A stretch of 64,000 nucleotides of DNA, from NCBI GenBank assembly GCA_037074765.1, contig JBAMDO010000243.1, forward strand, positions 1 through 64,000, in the 5' to 3' direction. Below the pieces are notes generated by a model. It did no database searches, was not told the origin of the DNA, and was given only the letters and a program-made list of their open reading frames with translations. Positions 41,701-53,881 of the stretch are shown here, piece after piece. The DNA comes from Mansonella perstans. Lineage: Eukaryota; Nematoda; Chromadorea; Rhabditida; Onchocercidae. Each line of letters opens with the position of its first letter. Positions within the stretch are counted from its first letter, which is position 1. A program made the translations under genes and the position numbers.

Positions 41701-44700
41701 GCGCCTGAAAAGTCTGTCGCTTTATTCACTTTATTCTTTCCATCAATTTCTTTCACTTACAGTATTTTTTCTAGAGCGGACATGCATGAAAATGTTTAAT
41801 CGTAAAATCATTAGGAAAAAAAATTTATAAGTCGGTGATTGCAATCAAAATCACCTTTTTCTCCTTTCATCCCGGGAACACAAGCCAAACACGATCCACC
41901 ACGTTCACCTTTCTGTCCAGGTAAACCAGGTAAACCTGGAGCACCGTCTCGTCCATCGTAACCTTTTGGTCCTGGTGGTCCTCGCAGCCCCGGCGGACCA
42001 GGAAGTCCATTTAACGAATCACCGGGAGGGCCTAAATTGTGAGTTTTTTATAAAATCAAATTTCAGCTCTTCACTTAAATGTCGAGAAAAAAAGCAACTC
42101 ACCTCGAACTCCTGGCAATCCCATCTCTCCTTTTCTTCCGGGCAAGCCATCTAAACCAGGCCTACCATCTTTACCTGGCAAACCAGGAATGCTTTTTCCA
42201 TCCATACCGCGTGGTCCAGGCTCTCCTTTAGGTCCTGGTAATCCGGGCAATCCTGGTGATCCAGGTACACCAGGAGCACCTGGTATACCAGCGTCGCCTG
42301 CAATGTGACAAGGTTAGGAAATTACTGTAACATATCGCTATAAAATGCAGAAACAATGACAAATGCCAAATAATGCCAACCTTTCGATCCTTTTTGTCCT
42401 GGTGGTCCTTCCAAACCAGGCAAACCTGGAAGTCCAGGCCCACCTGGTGGTCCCTGAGGGCCTGCTGGTCCGGGTGGTCCGGGATACCCATCAGCGCCTG
42501 GTGGGCCAGGTTTTCCTTCTCGCCCCGGTAGTCCGGGTGGTCCTGGTGGTCCGTCCGTGAAATCACCGCCCTGCAATCATTATAAATGACGGTACATGTC
42601 TTTTCATGTACCAACAGATTGCAAATTACTTTTAATTTCAGATTGAAAGATCATCAGAAAAAATTAGAATTTCGATCCATCTATTTGTTCGTATAATAAT
42701 ATATGGAAAAATGTTTGCAAGAATACTCTCAAATATCCCTGCTAAAAATGTTTCCACCTAAGATTCCCGTACCTGCTGAAAATCTTTTGCCTAAAATTCA
42801 AAATTCCCGCAACCGCTGAAAATCTTCTTCCTAAAATTCAATGAAGCTTCAGAGTAAAGAGGAATACTTCTGAAATGGTGGTATTGTCCTAAAACAAGAG
42901 AATTATAGAGAAAACAAAACAGGGAACTTCATGTAACCTTTATTGACCTCGTCAAAGTTTTTGACACTGTGAGCAGAAATAGCTTATGTCATATCTTGGA
43001 ACGATTAGGATGTGCCTCGAATTTCTCAAAATGATAATTTTATTTTAAAAAAAAAAAAAAAAACCCATGCATCACCTACACCATTTAAGCAAACGGTCTT
43101 TCGCTATTTCATTTGCAAGCGTACATTAGCTTCTTAGTTACAGCGAATCTACGCCAAACATGTCATACGTGAGGAAATAAACTCAAATCTTTTTTTGTGA
43201 AACTAAGTCATGGCAATTAAAAGTTCAAAATTTTGAATAGCACGAAAAATTTATTGGTATCTTGTTCTCATGAAGTGCTTTTATCACATCTTAGTTTTGC
43301 AAATGTCGCTGATATGAAATTTCGAAAATTCTTGAATGTTGATTTAAATACCTACCCCTGGTGGCCCTGGTGGACCTCGAATTCCTTTTTGACCATCTCG
43401 ACCTGGAAATCCTGGTTCACCCTTTTGACCAGGTGAACCAGGCAAACCTGGTAAGCCATCTAAGCCACGATCACCTTTGAAACCTGGTGGACCTGGCAAA
43501 CCAGGTAATCCATCTTTACCCTATAAGCAGTGTGAGAATATTTTGATTATTTTCGTAAATTTGTTGATGCTAAGCAAAGTATAACTCACTGTCTTCTAAA
43601 TAATTTTAATAACCTCTTTAGCCTCTTAATTTGTCTTTTTTTTGGCCTCTTAATTTAAAATTGCATAAGAAAAATCAGTCGAATAAAAGTAATATTTCAT
43701 TCTTTGAATTTATCCAATCTCAAGCTTAACTTATACCCAATAAATTATTTGAGCAACCGGGCCATACTAATTATCATTTAAAACTAACCCGTGGTCCCGC
43801 TGGTCCAGACAACCCTTTTTCACCTTTCATCCCTGGAAAGCCTGGTTGTCCTGGTGCACCAGCATTTCCTGGATATCCACGTGCTCCATGTTCTCCAGGC
43901 TCACCCTAAAAATATACATATGCATTATTCCAATTCAAAAAATTGAAATATTACATTTTAAAAAGTACTAAGCTTTAATTGAGAAAAACAAATCTTTGTT
44001 GCTGTTAGATTTGCAAAAAAATAAGTAAGCAATTTCCTGAATGATGTAGCATGCAAACATTTACAAGCAGCATAGTAAGTTTGAAAAGACAAATTTAAAA
44101 TCTTTCTGATAGGTAAGCAATGAGAAAGAAATTTTTAAAACTGCAGTGAAAAATATTATATAAAACTTTTTATATGAAATTAATTGTTTGTTTGTTTGCT
44201 CCAATTTTACCGCCATCGTTAATTAATGTAGGGTTGCATTTATTTTGCAAAACTAAAAATCGAAGTGCAAAATTTTCGGAATCTTACGAAGTAAGATTCA
44301 TAAGATTTATAAATATGAAATGTTATGTTGAATGTTATACAGACATTCAACAATTTCGGCTTCATTTGCTCTTTATTATTAGATTTTGATCTTGCACAAA
44401 TTTAAATATTTTAAACGACAATTCATTTGTTAAAAAATTCAAAAATTTCATTTCTAGCTTAAAATTTAAAAAATTAAAAAATTTTTACCTACTGTTTTAT
44501 AAAAATAAAATTTATCCAAACATAACGTGCATTTTCCTAATTTATAATGGAGAAATAAAATAACTTCGAAAAGTTTAATGTATTTTTGGATAATATTAGA
44601 AAAAGTTTGAACTGCAGTTAAATTTGGAAATTCTAAAGTCTTTGGAACTAAAACTCGTTGCTCATCAGCAAGCGTGGGAGGAAAGTTCTTTAATTTTCAA

Positions 44701-47700
44701 AATTATTTTGATAATTTTTTTTTAAATAGCTTTTATCTTTACCACACCTTCAATTAAATAGCTCATCTCTATCACATCTTTAATTTATTAATTTGGAATT
44801 AATTTAAACTCAGTTATCTATTATATTCAAGTATTTCACAGATGATGCTGTGAAAAAAAGAGTAAAAGCGAAAGAAAGAAAGAAAGTATATAGAGCACTC
44901 ATACACACGTACATATAATTACGTATGATAAAATCACGCATATACTAGCAAACGAATAAGTACAGAAAGCTTTGTAAATTAAAGAGAAATACTTTGATTC
45001 ACACATAAAAAGTTCAGCCGATTTTTTATCACTTTTTTCGTTGTTTTGAGAGTTGTTGGTGTTTTTAAACTAAATTAAATTTTTTTTTGTTTTTTTTTTT
45101 GGAATCAGATCGGCTGATTTGTAAGAGGAATAATGTCAAGCTAAGCTCTAGTGCTGCCCATCGACGTTTATTATGCAAACCTTCTCTCCCTTCATTCCTG
45201 GGGAACCCGGCGGACCAATGATTGTACCTTTAGCACCAGTTGATGGTACCGGACCTGGAAGACCCGGTAGACCACGTGGTCCTTGATCGCCCTAAAATAC
45301 ATTGTGTTGTTGCGAAGAAATTGAAAAAGAACAAACGCACCTTCATACCTTTTTCCCCTGGTGCACCACGTGGCCCTATAATAGAACCTGAACCAGTGAA
45401 TTCCCGCGGTCCAGGTAGGCCTGGTGGCCCTGGCTGACCAATATCTCCCTAAAGGTAGTGTCTCTTCCTGTTTTCGATGCAAAAATGTGCATCTTAAAAA
45501 ACACAAAATAACTTCAAGATTTGAATGAAAAGAACTTTATGGTTTCGTTGTAAAATGTAAAATCGAAGATTTAATAAAAAAAAATTTCAAAAAAAAATGG
45601 CACAATTCAACTATGATCTCAGAATTATATAAACCCTAATAAAACTTGAGAAAGACATACAGGTTCTCCTTTTGGCCCTATACTTCCGATACCGGGATTA
45701 CCAGGCGCACCAAGTTCACCGGGTGGTCCTCTTGGTCCCTGAATATCACACCTTGCATTTATCAAATTAAAAATTCATTAATTCAAAAATACCTTAGAGT
45801 ACGAGAAATATGATTAATTTACAAGAAACCCACTAATTTACTAATTAATTAGGAGAATGATTTTCTTTATTTTCAAGCTATATTTGCTGAACATTATTAA
45901 GATTTTACTGTCTATAAAGATATCAATCTGTGCATATGTATTTAAATGCTTAAAATGTATTAATATATGATAATAAACAAATATAACTTACTGGTGGACC
46001 CATGTCACCACGATCGCCTTTTATTCCGGGAAATCCATCGCGTCCAGGTGGTCCTGGTAAGCCTGGCATTCCTGGCATTCCTGCATCACCCTTTAAAAAG
46101 GAATAATTTGTGAAATGCGTATGATTCGCAGTAAAAATCAAGGCAGTAAATTAATTAATTACATGTCGTTCTCTATCAAAACTGAGTTTTAATTAAAGAT
46201 CTTTCGAAGTACTTTTTCTCCTGGAGCTCCACCATATCCGATAGCTGGTTCACCTTTCAATCCTGGAGGACCTGGTATACCTGGCAAACCCTGCAAGCCG
46301 GGTGGCCCGGGTAAACCCGGAACACCGGGGGCACCATTAGTTCCGTTGCAGCCATCCCAACCAGGTGCTCCTGGTGGACCCGGTTCTCCTGGTCGTCCAT
46401 TTGCACCATCATTCCCTGGGAAGCCAGGGACACCAATTAATCCCTGTAAAAAGAATGCACGGTTAGCACACATATTTGAATTGTTTGAATTCGAAATTTT
46501 GCATCATTCGAACTATGTTTTCTCAAGTATTCAATACTATTTAGAATCCAATTACTGTATGTACCAAAGTACCATTCAGAGTTGGATTAATCTATATGCA
46601 AAGAACTTACTCGATCTCCCTTCACTCCTAGTGGTCCTGGTGGACCCTGTGCGCCTTTTTGTCCTTTGGGTCCCGGAAGACCTTCAGGACCGGGAAATCC
46701 TCGTATACCTTGTACACCTGGTGGACCTTGTGGACCTGGCATACCCTGAAAAAATCAATCAGAAAACTTATTCCCAGCTTGTGTCATAGTTGCATTTAAA
46801 AAAACTTTAGTAATGTGCTGGAATATCCAGAAGGTAATCTTAGCAATATTCAAATTTAAATTTACCATGCTTCCCTTTTCTCCAACGCAAAAGCATCCTC
46901 TGTTTGTGCAATCTCGGCATGTTGTCTGCTAAAAAATGAATTTCAAATTTAAGCAATAAAATTCAATTTTTCGAATTTAAAATTATTTCAATAATAGCTA
47001 AATGATCATTGATTAACTAAAAATTAATTCATCTGCATGTCTCTTAAAGATAGTAGTGTTTGATTGATTAAATTGCAGCAGATGCTAAGAATAGCCTTTT
47101 CTGCTTTCAATTTACTATGTCAGAAAAATCATTTAAAAAATGTCAGAGAATTTCGTGGATGTATGAACAAAGAGTTATCGTGAATGCTATAATTTCTGCA
47201 GCAGTCGTTTACATTCCATTCAGTCTGACATATCAACTTTTGGAGGAAAGAAGATTGATGAATTCTATTATTTCAAAAATCCGATCATTTATTCCGATCA
47301 AAAAGTTATTCTGGACTACGAAATGCTCCATTGAATTAGATGCGAAATAAATTTAAAGTGTATGAAATTGTAATTTTCCTCATTTATTTCTGTCCATTAG
47401 TGAAGTACAAATGAAAAAGGTTAGATTAAATTGATTATTAAAACGATAATTGTTCATCAGGAAATTTATTTAAAAACCTTTTACAAAAACAAATTTCATT
47501 TTAAATTTTTCAGGAGGAAATTTTTTTTTTAAATCGCTGGAAAATTGAAGAATTGATAGGAAATTTGCAGAATGAATTTGATTAAAATGACTAATCAAAA
47601 ACTGTATGAATATTATCGATTAGTAGACAATATTACTTCTATTTATAATATTGCAAGTCAAGCATACTATACTCACTGTGTAAAATAATACTGTTCACAA

Positions 47701-50700
47701 AACTACTGTATCGGATATAAAGCAAGAGGCCAAAGCAAATCAATTTTAAAAGCAAAATTATTCAATATCAATTGAGATAATTAAACCTTATTCTTTATTA
47801 TTTATCATTTTATGAATAATAGTGATTGGAGAAAAATATTGTTTCACTTTATGTCTACAGTACTGTAAGTTGTGCACTGTATACGATAACATGTCTACAT
47901 CAGTACTGTATTGGATATAAAAAAAAGGCAAAGTAAATTAATCTTGTTATCACCTTTTAACTGTATATATAAAATTAGTTAATCAATTTGTATCAATTAC
48001 TATATTCATTCATCTTTTACGGTAATTTGGATCTGATAAGCGATTTAGGATGTGGTAATGGATAAATTTATCCGTTTCATTTTATATTGCGTTTTAACAA
48101 AAATAGAAAATAATAAATTTGTCTCTTTCCAAAAAAAGTACATTCATCTTCTTTGGAAATATTTAAACATTCTTCCTTACCATTTTCCCAAAATCTTATA
48201 TCATCTTTTATCAAAAATATATTCGTTATATCCGGTTTTTTTCCGTTTCTTTCTTGCATATATATATATATATATTATTGGCTAGTATTGGCTACTAATA
48301 TTGGCTACTATTATTATACCGGCTACTATTATTGCTACTATTTTTACTACAAATACTGTAAAAATGATTAATTAATTTATTATTAATTTTTTTCCTATTT
48401 GTTTATTAAGTAATGTGCTAATTTACTCGTAGCAAATGGATGTCAACATTTGAAAATTTATAATTTTCAAATAAAAAATATCAAAATATCTAATTCAAGA
48501 AAAAAGATTCAGAAAAGTTGCTAATAATAATAATAATTTCACACAAAATTGACAAGTTGAAAAAGTTTGCCAAAATTTTAAAACTAAGCCAAAAAATTGA
48601 CATCATGTGCAAAATAATCTTTTTTGAAAATAACAAAACATGAAGCGTAAAACGATTCATTTTTAAAATAACAGATGACACTAGTTTTAAAACATCGAAA
48701 TGATATCACACAGTACATATACACTTATGCAACTCATTAAGCTTAATATTTGAAAGAAAAGAAAAAATTTTATAAATTATTATTCTCATTCAGTTGACAC
48801 AAAATTTGATTTGATGGGAAAAGGAAGTTGATATAACGTTTTACGGCAAGCTTATAATGCTTATAATCAAATTTTGCAAAAAAAAAAAGAAAAAAAATAC
48901 CATCAATTGCAAGAGCTAAATAAAAATTAATTTTCCTGTAATTATTACAAGTAAATAAGCTTTGGCAAAAATTTTCATCTTCCACTGCTTACAGTAATAA
49001 AAATAAAATTACTGTAATTCAGTTGAAAAAAATGAAATGTTTTCAAGAAAAAGTTTTAAATAAAACTAAAAAAATAATTTTACATTATCAAAATGTTCCA
49101 TTTGTTTTTTTTATGAATGCAATAATTTAAAATTTGAAATAATTCATTTATAATATTAAACAGTTCAATTTCCAATTTAATTTTATGTCTCCTCTATTTC
49201 CTTTTTTTTCTCTTCCAATCTTTCTGTTTTATTTTATTTCTATTTTTTTTCAAAAATTTCTAAAAGAACCAAAAAAAAAGAATTGTTTTTATCTCTTTTT
49301 AACAAGAGTAAATTGAAATGAAATTTTATTTTATCATTCTCACATAAAACTTTTTTATAAGCAAAATAAAAAACGGCAGCCAAACTTTTATTTATCGAAA
49401 TGAAATTTCACGAAATTCATTTTTAACTATTTTAAATATCCATGGGGGAAGGGTGGAACTGGGGGCGGGGATGGAATGCTATCCAGGCCATTTTTTAAAA
49501 CTATCCTGTACATAAGTGTAAATATATTGCAAAAGTTTTCCAATTTAACAATGACATCAATGATATCAAATGCTTCCATTTAATTTTAATAAAGTAATTT
49601 GCTTGTTTAAATTCCTTGAACTTAATCGAATAACGGATACTAACGCTAATTTTAATTGCCTTCTTACATTTAAATTTTGATGGTGAGAAATTTTCCTTAA
49701 TTACTAAAAAATTTGCTAGAAGAAATTAAAAGTAATTAAAATGGCATTATTTAACAATACTCAAGAAAAAAATTTTAAAAAATTTGTTAATGCCAAAATA
49801 TTTGCTTTGCATTTTCGCTCCTAATTAATTCAAACTTATTGAATTTTAACTATACGTTATTTTATAATTACACTGAAATTTAAAAACGTAAATTGCACAT
49901 ATCTCTATTCCAACTAGCAGCAATAATCATTATATTCAATATGAATGATTATTCCATTGTACAGATCAAAAAATTAAAGAATTAATTGAAAATTAATAAT
50001 TGAATTTTTTAATTTTTGAAATTTCTGAAAATTATTTCACATCAATAAATTAATTTCAAATTAAAAATTACGATAAAAATTTCTGATTCTGCTTCGTCCT
50101 TTTTTCTTTTTTGCTTTACTAATTAGTATCAATTATCTTTAAATCATTTAATACTAAAAATGTAGCAACAAAACTATTTCCATTTGACGATATATTCTTT
50201 TATTCATTTTTTCTCAAATTCCGAACGAATAATCAATAAAAGTCAAATTAAATATTTTGAATTCAATTTGAAATTCCTGATGAGAAGTGTTATCTGGGGG
50301 AGGGGGGAGAAATATTGCTATAAAATGTTACACAAAATTAGATTCACGGTACCAAGAACGAGAACAGTTGCCGTTGAAATATTATTATAGAGTTGAAATC
50401 ATTATTTGGTGAAATTATTATGAAATTTGCTTAACATAACTTTCCAAAATTAATCAATAGTTTAATTCATTTGTAATTTTACAATTTTTCTTTTTTGGAT
50501 CATTTAATTTTATAATATTTCTTAGCAATAGCAGTAAAAATTGGAAAAAAATTGTTAAAATATTTTTTAATTAAAAAATTTTGCAATTATTTGCAAAAAA
50601 TCAATTGCAGATTAAAAATAACATATGAGATTAAAAATTTTTTAAAATCAAAATTACAGTATTTATTATTCAAAATGATTTTTTCTTAAATATTCACTTT

Positions 50701-53700
50701 AATATAATACTAGAATGGAATCATTATTATGCATTCATGAAATTTAATTTCATTTGAATTATTTAAATTTTGAAAATGAATAACTTCAAAAAACTACGGT
50801 GCACATTTTAAAATTTCAATTTCATTTCAAAAATTTTTTTTCAAATTTTAATATTATTTGTAATGAAATTTAAAAATGAAAAAACGCAGCGTACTCCATT
50901 TACCACCACTTTAACTGTTACTTAAATAACGTGATGAAATTAGATGCGAATATTTCAAAGTTTCAATTTATTTCAATAAAATTTCAACCAAAACAAACTG
51001 AACGAAATGCTAAATAAAGAAATTCAGTTTACATTTGATAATACTTCAGCATCAATTTATTAATCAATTGATGATGTAAATTTGAACATTGATTAACTGC
51101 TACCGTTTCAAATGATCCATTGATAACTATGCTACTTAATGATAACTTCTTAACTGATAATTGTAAACATTGCTTAGTTGAAAAAGGAGAAATTTGAAAA
51201 TGAAAATTAATTAAGCCAATTACTAATTGAGCGAGTTAAATGTAAGGCTTAATTTAAGAAAAAAATTCTTTTTTTTTGATATTTTAAAATATTTTAGAAT
51301 ATTCGTCGTCTCATTACTACTTTTCAGTGTAGTAAAAGATATTTTCAAATTTGAAAAAATTAACTTTATTTTACAGTAACTTTTCGTTGGTAATTTTTTA
51401 ATCGAAATTTGTATTTAGTTTTATGATGAAATAATGTAAAAAATTAATTAATTAATTTTACAGAATGGGATTTTTTTTTTTTTTTTTTTTTGAAATTTTT
51501 AATTCAACCTTTATTTTTTTCACGAATATATCAGAAAAGAGAGAGAAAGAGAGAGAGAGAGCGAGAGAAATTGAAGAAATGAATCTTATTTAATGTCGGA
51601 TATAATGATGGGAGGAAATTCAAAAGATATTTTCGCACAATGAAAAAAAATTAAATTAAAAAAAAAAATATTTTCATAAAATATTTATTTTCTTATTAAT
51701 TTAGCAATGTTTCTTTGATATTAATTATTAATACGATAAAGGTGAATTTTTTACAGGAATAATTGACAAAAGCTTTGCCATGTAATTAAATTAATTAATT
51801 CTGATCAAAAAGAATCATTCAAAGATTCGTAGAAATTGCAGGGTAGCAATGTTGCACTGGGAGATATCGATTATTTAAATTGATATGTTACGACAGCTTT
51901 GTTAAAGAAACCTAATATTCATATATCCCATCTATTGCTGTCTTACTAAAATAGTTAATTAAGTTATTATATCTGAATCAAACTGAATCATCTATTGTTG
52001 TATTACCGAATCAAGCTGGATCACTTATTATTGTATTACTATAGCAGTTAAATGAAGCACTGTTAACGAATCAATCTGGGATCACTTATTGTTGTATTAC
52101 TATAAAAGTTAATTAAGTTATTGTAGCTCAATCGAATTGAATCATCTATTGCTGTATTACTGTAACAGTTAATTAGGATATTGAACCTGAATTAAGTTGT
52201 TGCTTTCGTTCAGTGGAATTTCTTCTGTTATCAAATGTTACATTTACTATTTGATTAATGTATTTTTGACAGGAAGTAATAAATTATATTGTAAACTTTG
52301 CTAGAAAAGAAATCGGCCATTGTAAATGTAACAATCAGCTACTGAAAAGCGATATCGTAATATATATTTGGTTTATTAGAGAAGCGGAAAAATATTGCGC
52401 AAATGGCAGTGGAATATTTTTCCGCAAAAGTTTGATGTGTAACAAAACAATACTGAAGAAAAACCAAATCTAAAAAATTTCAAATAGGAAACTTTGAGCC
52501 TGAGAAAGGCTGATAAGAAATAATGAATAAATATCGCGAGGTTTTTAAAGAAAAGTTCGAAATATTTGACTTCAAATATGTTTATCAAAAACTTATCACC
52601 TATTTATTCATATCTTTAAATTAACAAATTACTTCTAATTACATTATTGGTAATTGATAGGAAAAAAAAAATAGACAATAAACATAACCAACCGCATTAC
52701 TTGTCCATGTAAAGAATATTGCTGCACTGGTAACTAATAAAGGCCTGAAATAATTAATTTCAAAATCTTTCATTTCAACATTTTTGAATTAATGAAATAA
52801 ATGATTGATGTACTAAAAAAGAAAGAAAAAAAATTCTTTTAATCCTAACAATATTCATTTAGGATAATTAATTCCAACAAAGTTTTATTTGTAATAACTT
52901 TTTTCTTCTTTATTTATTTATTAATTAATATTAATTAATGCCTTGCTTCAATTTAAAGTTATTTAAATTTTTTTTTTTTACGAAAAAATTTTAATCTGAT
53001 TGTATGAAAAGATACGGTAGAAATGTTTGCTATGCATGCTACACCAATGCACAAGAAAAACAACGAATGAATGTTGATAGCGGCAAAATAGAACAGCCAA
53101 TAAAAAAAAATGTTAAAACAAAAAAAAATGATGAAGTACCAAAGCATGATACTGGTATCATAATTGAGAATGAATTGCTAGTTGATAAATGTGATTTAGT
53201 AATAAATTAAATTAAATTTTCAAAAACATTTTTAATTTTTAAGTTTTAAATCATTCAGGCATTTTAATTTTGCTGATTGTTTGTAATTTAAATGTATTGG
53301 ATAAAAAAAAGACTGTGTGTATCAGTTGGTGAGATTTTGACTCAGTAAAAATCGCAGTAAGAATTTTTAAATATTTTAATTTTTATTTGTTAAGTACTTA
53401 AGTTTTTGTTTTTTAGTAATTTGATTTTTTTACTTTGATGATTTCAGTTTATTTATTTTAAATTTAAATGCTTGGAAAATGTACTTTATGCTTTAGTCTT
53501 TGCAATTTAAAAATTCATCAAATTACTCAATCGGTGAAACTTATCATTATTACTGAATCACTAGAAACTTATCAGTGTCACTGAATTACTGAAATTTATC
53601 ATTATCATTGAAGATATTAGCAGTATGTAAGCGACGGGAAAAAAAGGTAATAATAATTTCAATTACTTGTCTGCTGATATATATATTTGTAATATATATA

Positions 53701-53881
53701 AATTGAATTACTTGTTTACTGATATATATTTGTGAAGGATTTTTACTAAACATCTAAATTGCCTTTTTTTGTATATTTCAAATTAATCGACTAATTAATT
53801 ATTAATTAAAACTTTATTTAGCTATCAAATTACAAGAACAATAAAAACTAACCATAACGGTATCCTGAACCGCGTCCTCAT
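35739..53881 (-). CDS. let-2: collagen type IV alpha-2 chain (LET-2)
   Basis: Basement-membrane collagen chain that trimerises with alpha-1(IV)/EMB-9. Exons 5'->3': 53881-53853, 52744-52693, 46928-46866, 46745-46611, 46443-46213, 46090-45992, 45738-45661, 45448-45341 (8a) or 45291-45181 (8b), 43905-43789, 43520-43356, 42570-42381, 42297-42103, 42031-41855, 41704-41379, 41245-40846, 40706-40404, 40290-40075, 39956-39687, 39536-39352, 39212-38753, 38547-38218, 37999-37715, 37608-37300, 36922-36751, 36550-36395, 36092-35957, 35846-35739. Product 1764 (8a) or 1765 (8b) residues, close to C. elegans LET-2. Exons 1-2 give a signal peptide ([20 protein letters not shown]), exon 3 the 7S cysteines ([17 protein letters not shown]). 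Interrupted Gly-X-Y repeats follow, with an imperfection [12 protein letters not shown]1 starts at [18 protein letters not shown] and has its 12 cysteines. [15 protein letters not shown] and [15 protein letters not shown] are alpha-2 signatures, which separate it from alpha-1. All joins are in phase. Confidence 0.97.
42765..42843. repeat. short tandem duplication in let-2 intron 10
   Basis: A unit of about 40 bp (ATTCCCG, then CCGCTGAAAATCTT, then CCTAAAATTCAA) occurs twice in a row with several differences. It lies directly upstream of the LINE fragment. Confidence 0.6.
42870..43035 (+). mobile_element. LINE-type reverse transcriptase fragment in let-2 intron 10
   Basis: The plus strand reads a short piece of a non-LTR retrotransposon reverse transcriptase: [20 protein letters not shown] followed by a [17 protein letters not shown] stretch. 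FIDLxKxFDxV is motif A of the LINE polymerase, here with intact spacing. A stop precedes it and the frame ends at TGA soon after, so only about 45 residues remain. It is antisense to let-2 and between exons 10 and 11. The clade (RTE-like or other) cannot be settled from this length. Confidence 0.75.
43906..45180 (-). other. let-2 intron following exon 8b
   Basis: 1.27 kb intron between exon 8b and exon 9, much larger than most introns in the collagenous part of the gene. It is A+T-rich with no coding content I can support. Its size next to the alternative exon pair makes it a natural place for splicing control elements. Confidence 0.5.
45181..45291 (-). other. let-2: let-2 exon 8b (candidate mutually exclusive exon)
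   Basis: 111 nt, phase 0 at both ends, acceptor TTTAG and donor AAG|GTTTGC. It reads from [14 protein letters not shown] through a break [13 protein letters not shown] to SPGMKGEK. Same architecture as 8a with a different Gly-X-Y interruption. Confidence 0.9.
45341..45448 (-). other. let-2: let-2 exon 8a (candidate mutually exclusive exon)
   Basis: 108 nt, phase 0 at both ends, acceptor TTTAG and donor AAG|GTGCGT. It reads from [14 protein letters not shown] through a non-collagenous break [12 protein letters not shown] to APGEKGMK. It is homologous in layout to the next exon. Confidence 0.9.
46929..52692 (-). other. let-2 intron 2 (about 5.8 kb)
   Basis: The largest intron of the gene separates the signal-peptide exon from the 7S exon. 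It is A+T-rich with a TA run (48258-48280), a poly-T run (51473-51492), a GA run (51538-51569) and a diverged tandem repeat at 51930-52199. ORFs inside, such as 47117-47350 plus, show no recognisable domain. Confidence 0.55.
51930..52199. repeat. diverged tandem repeat, about 60-bp unit, about 5 copies
   Basis: Units share an ATC(T/A)TATTG(C/T)TGTATTACT phrase followed by AGTTAATTAAGTTATT and a GAATCAA(A)CTGAATC ending. One unit is shortened to about 33 bp. It lies inside let-2 intron 2. Confidence 0.65.

Noticed and set aside
47117..47350. 77-codon plus ORF in let-2 intron 2
   Set aside because: No recognisable domain, antisense to the host gene and without clear splice or start context; not strong enough to annotate.
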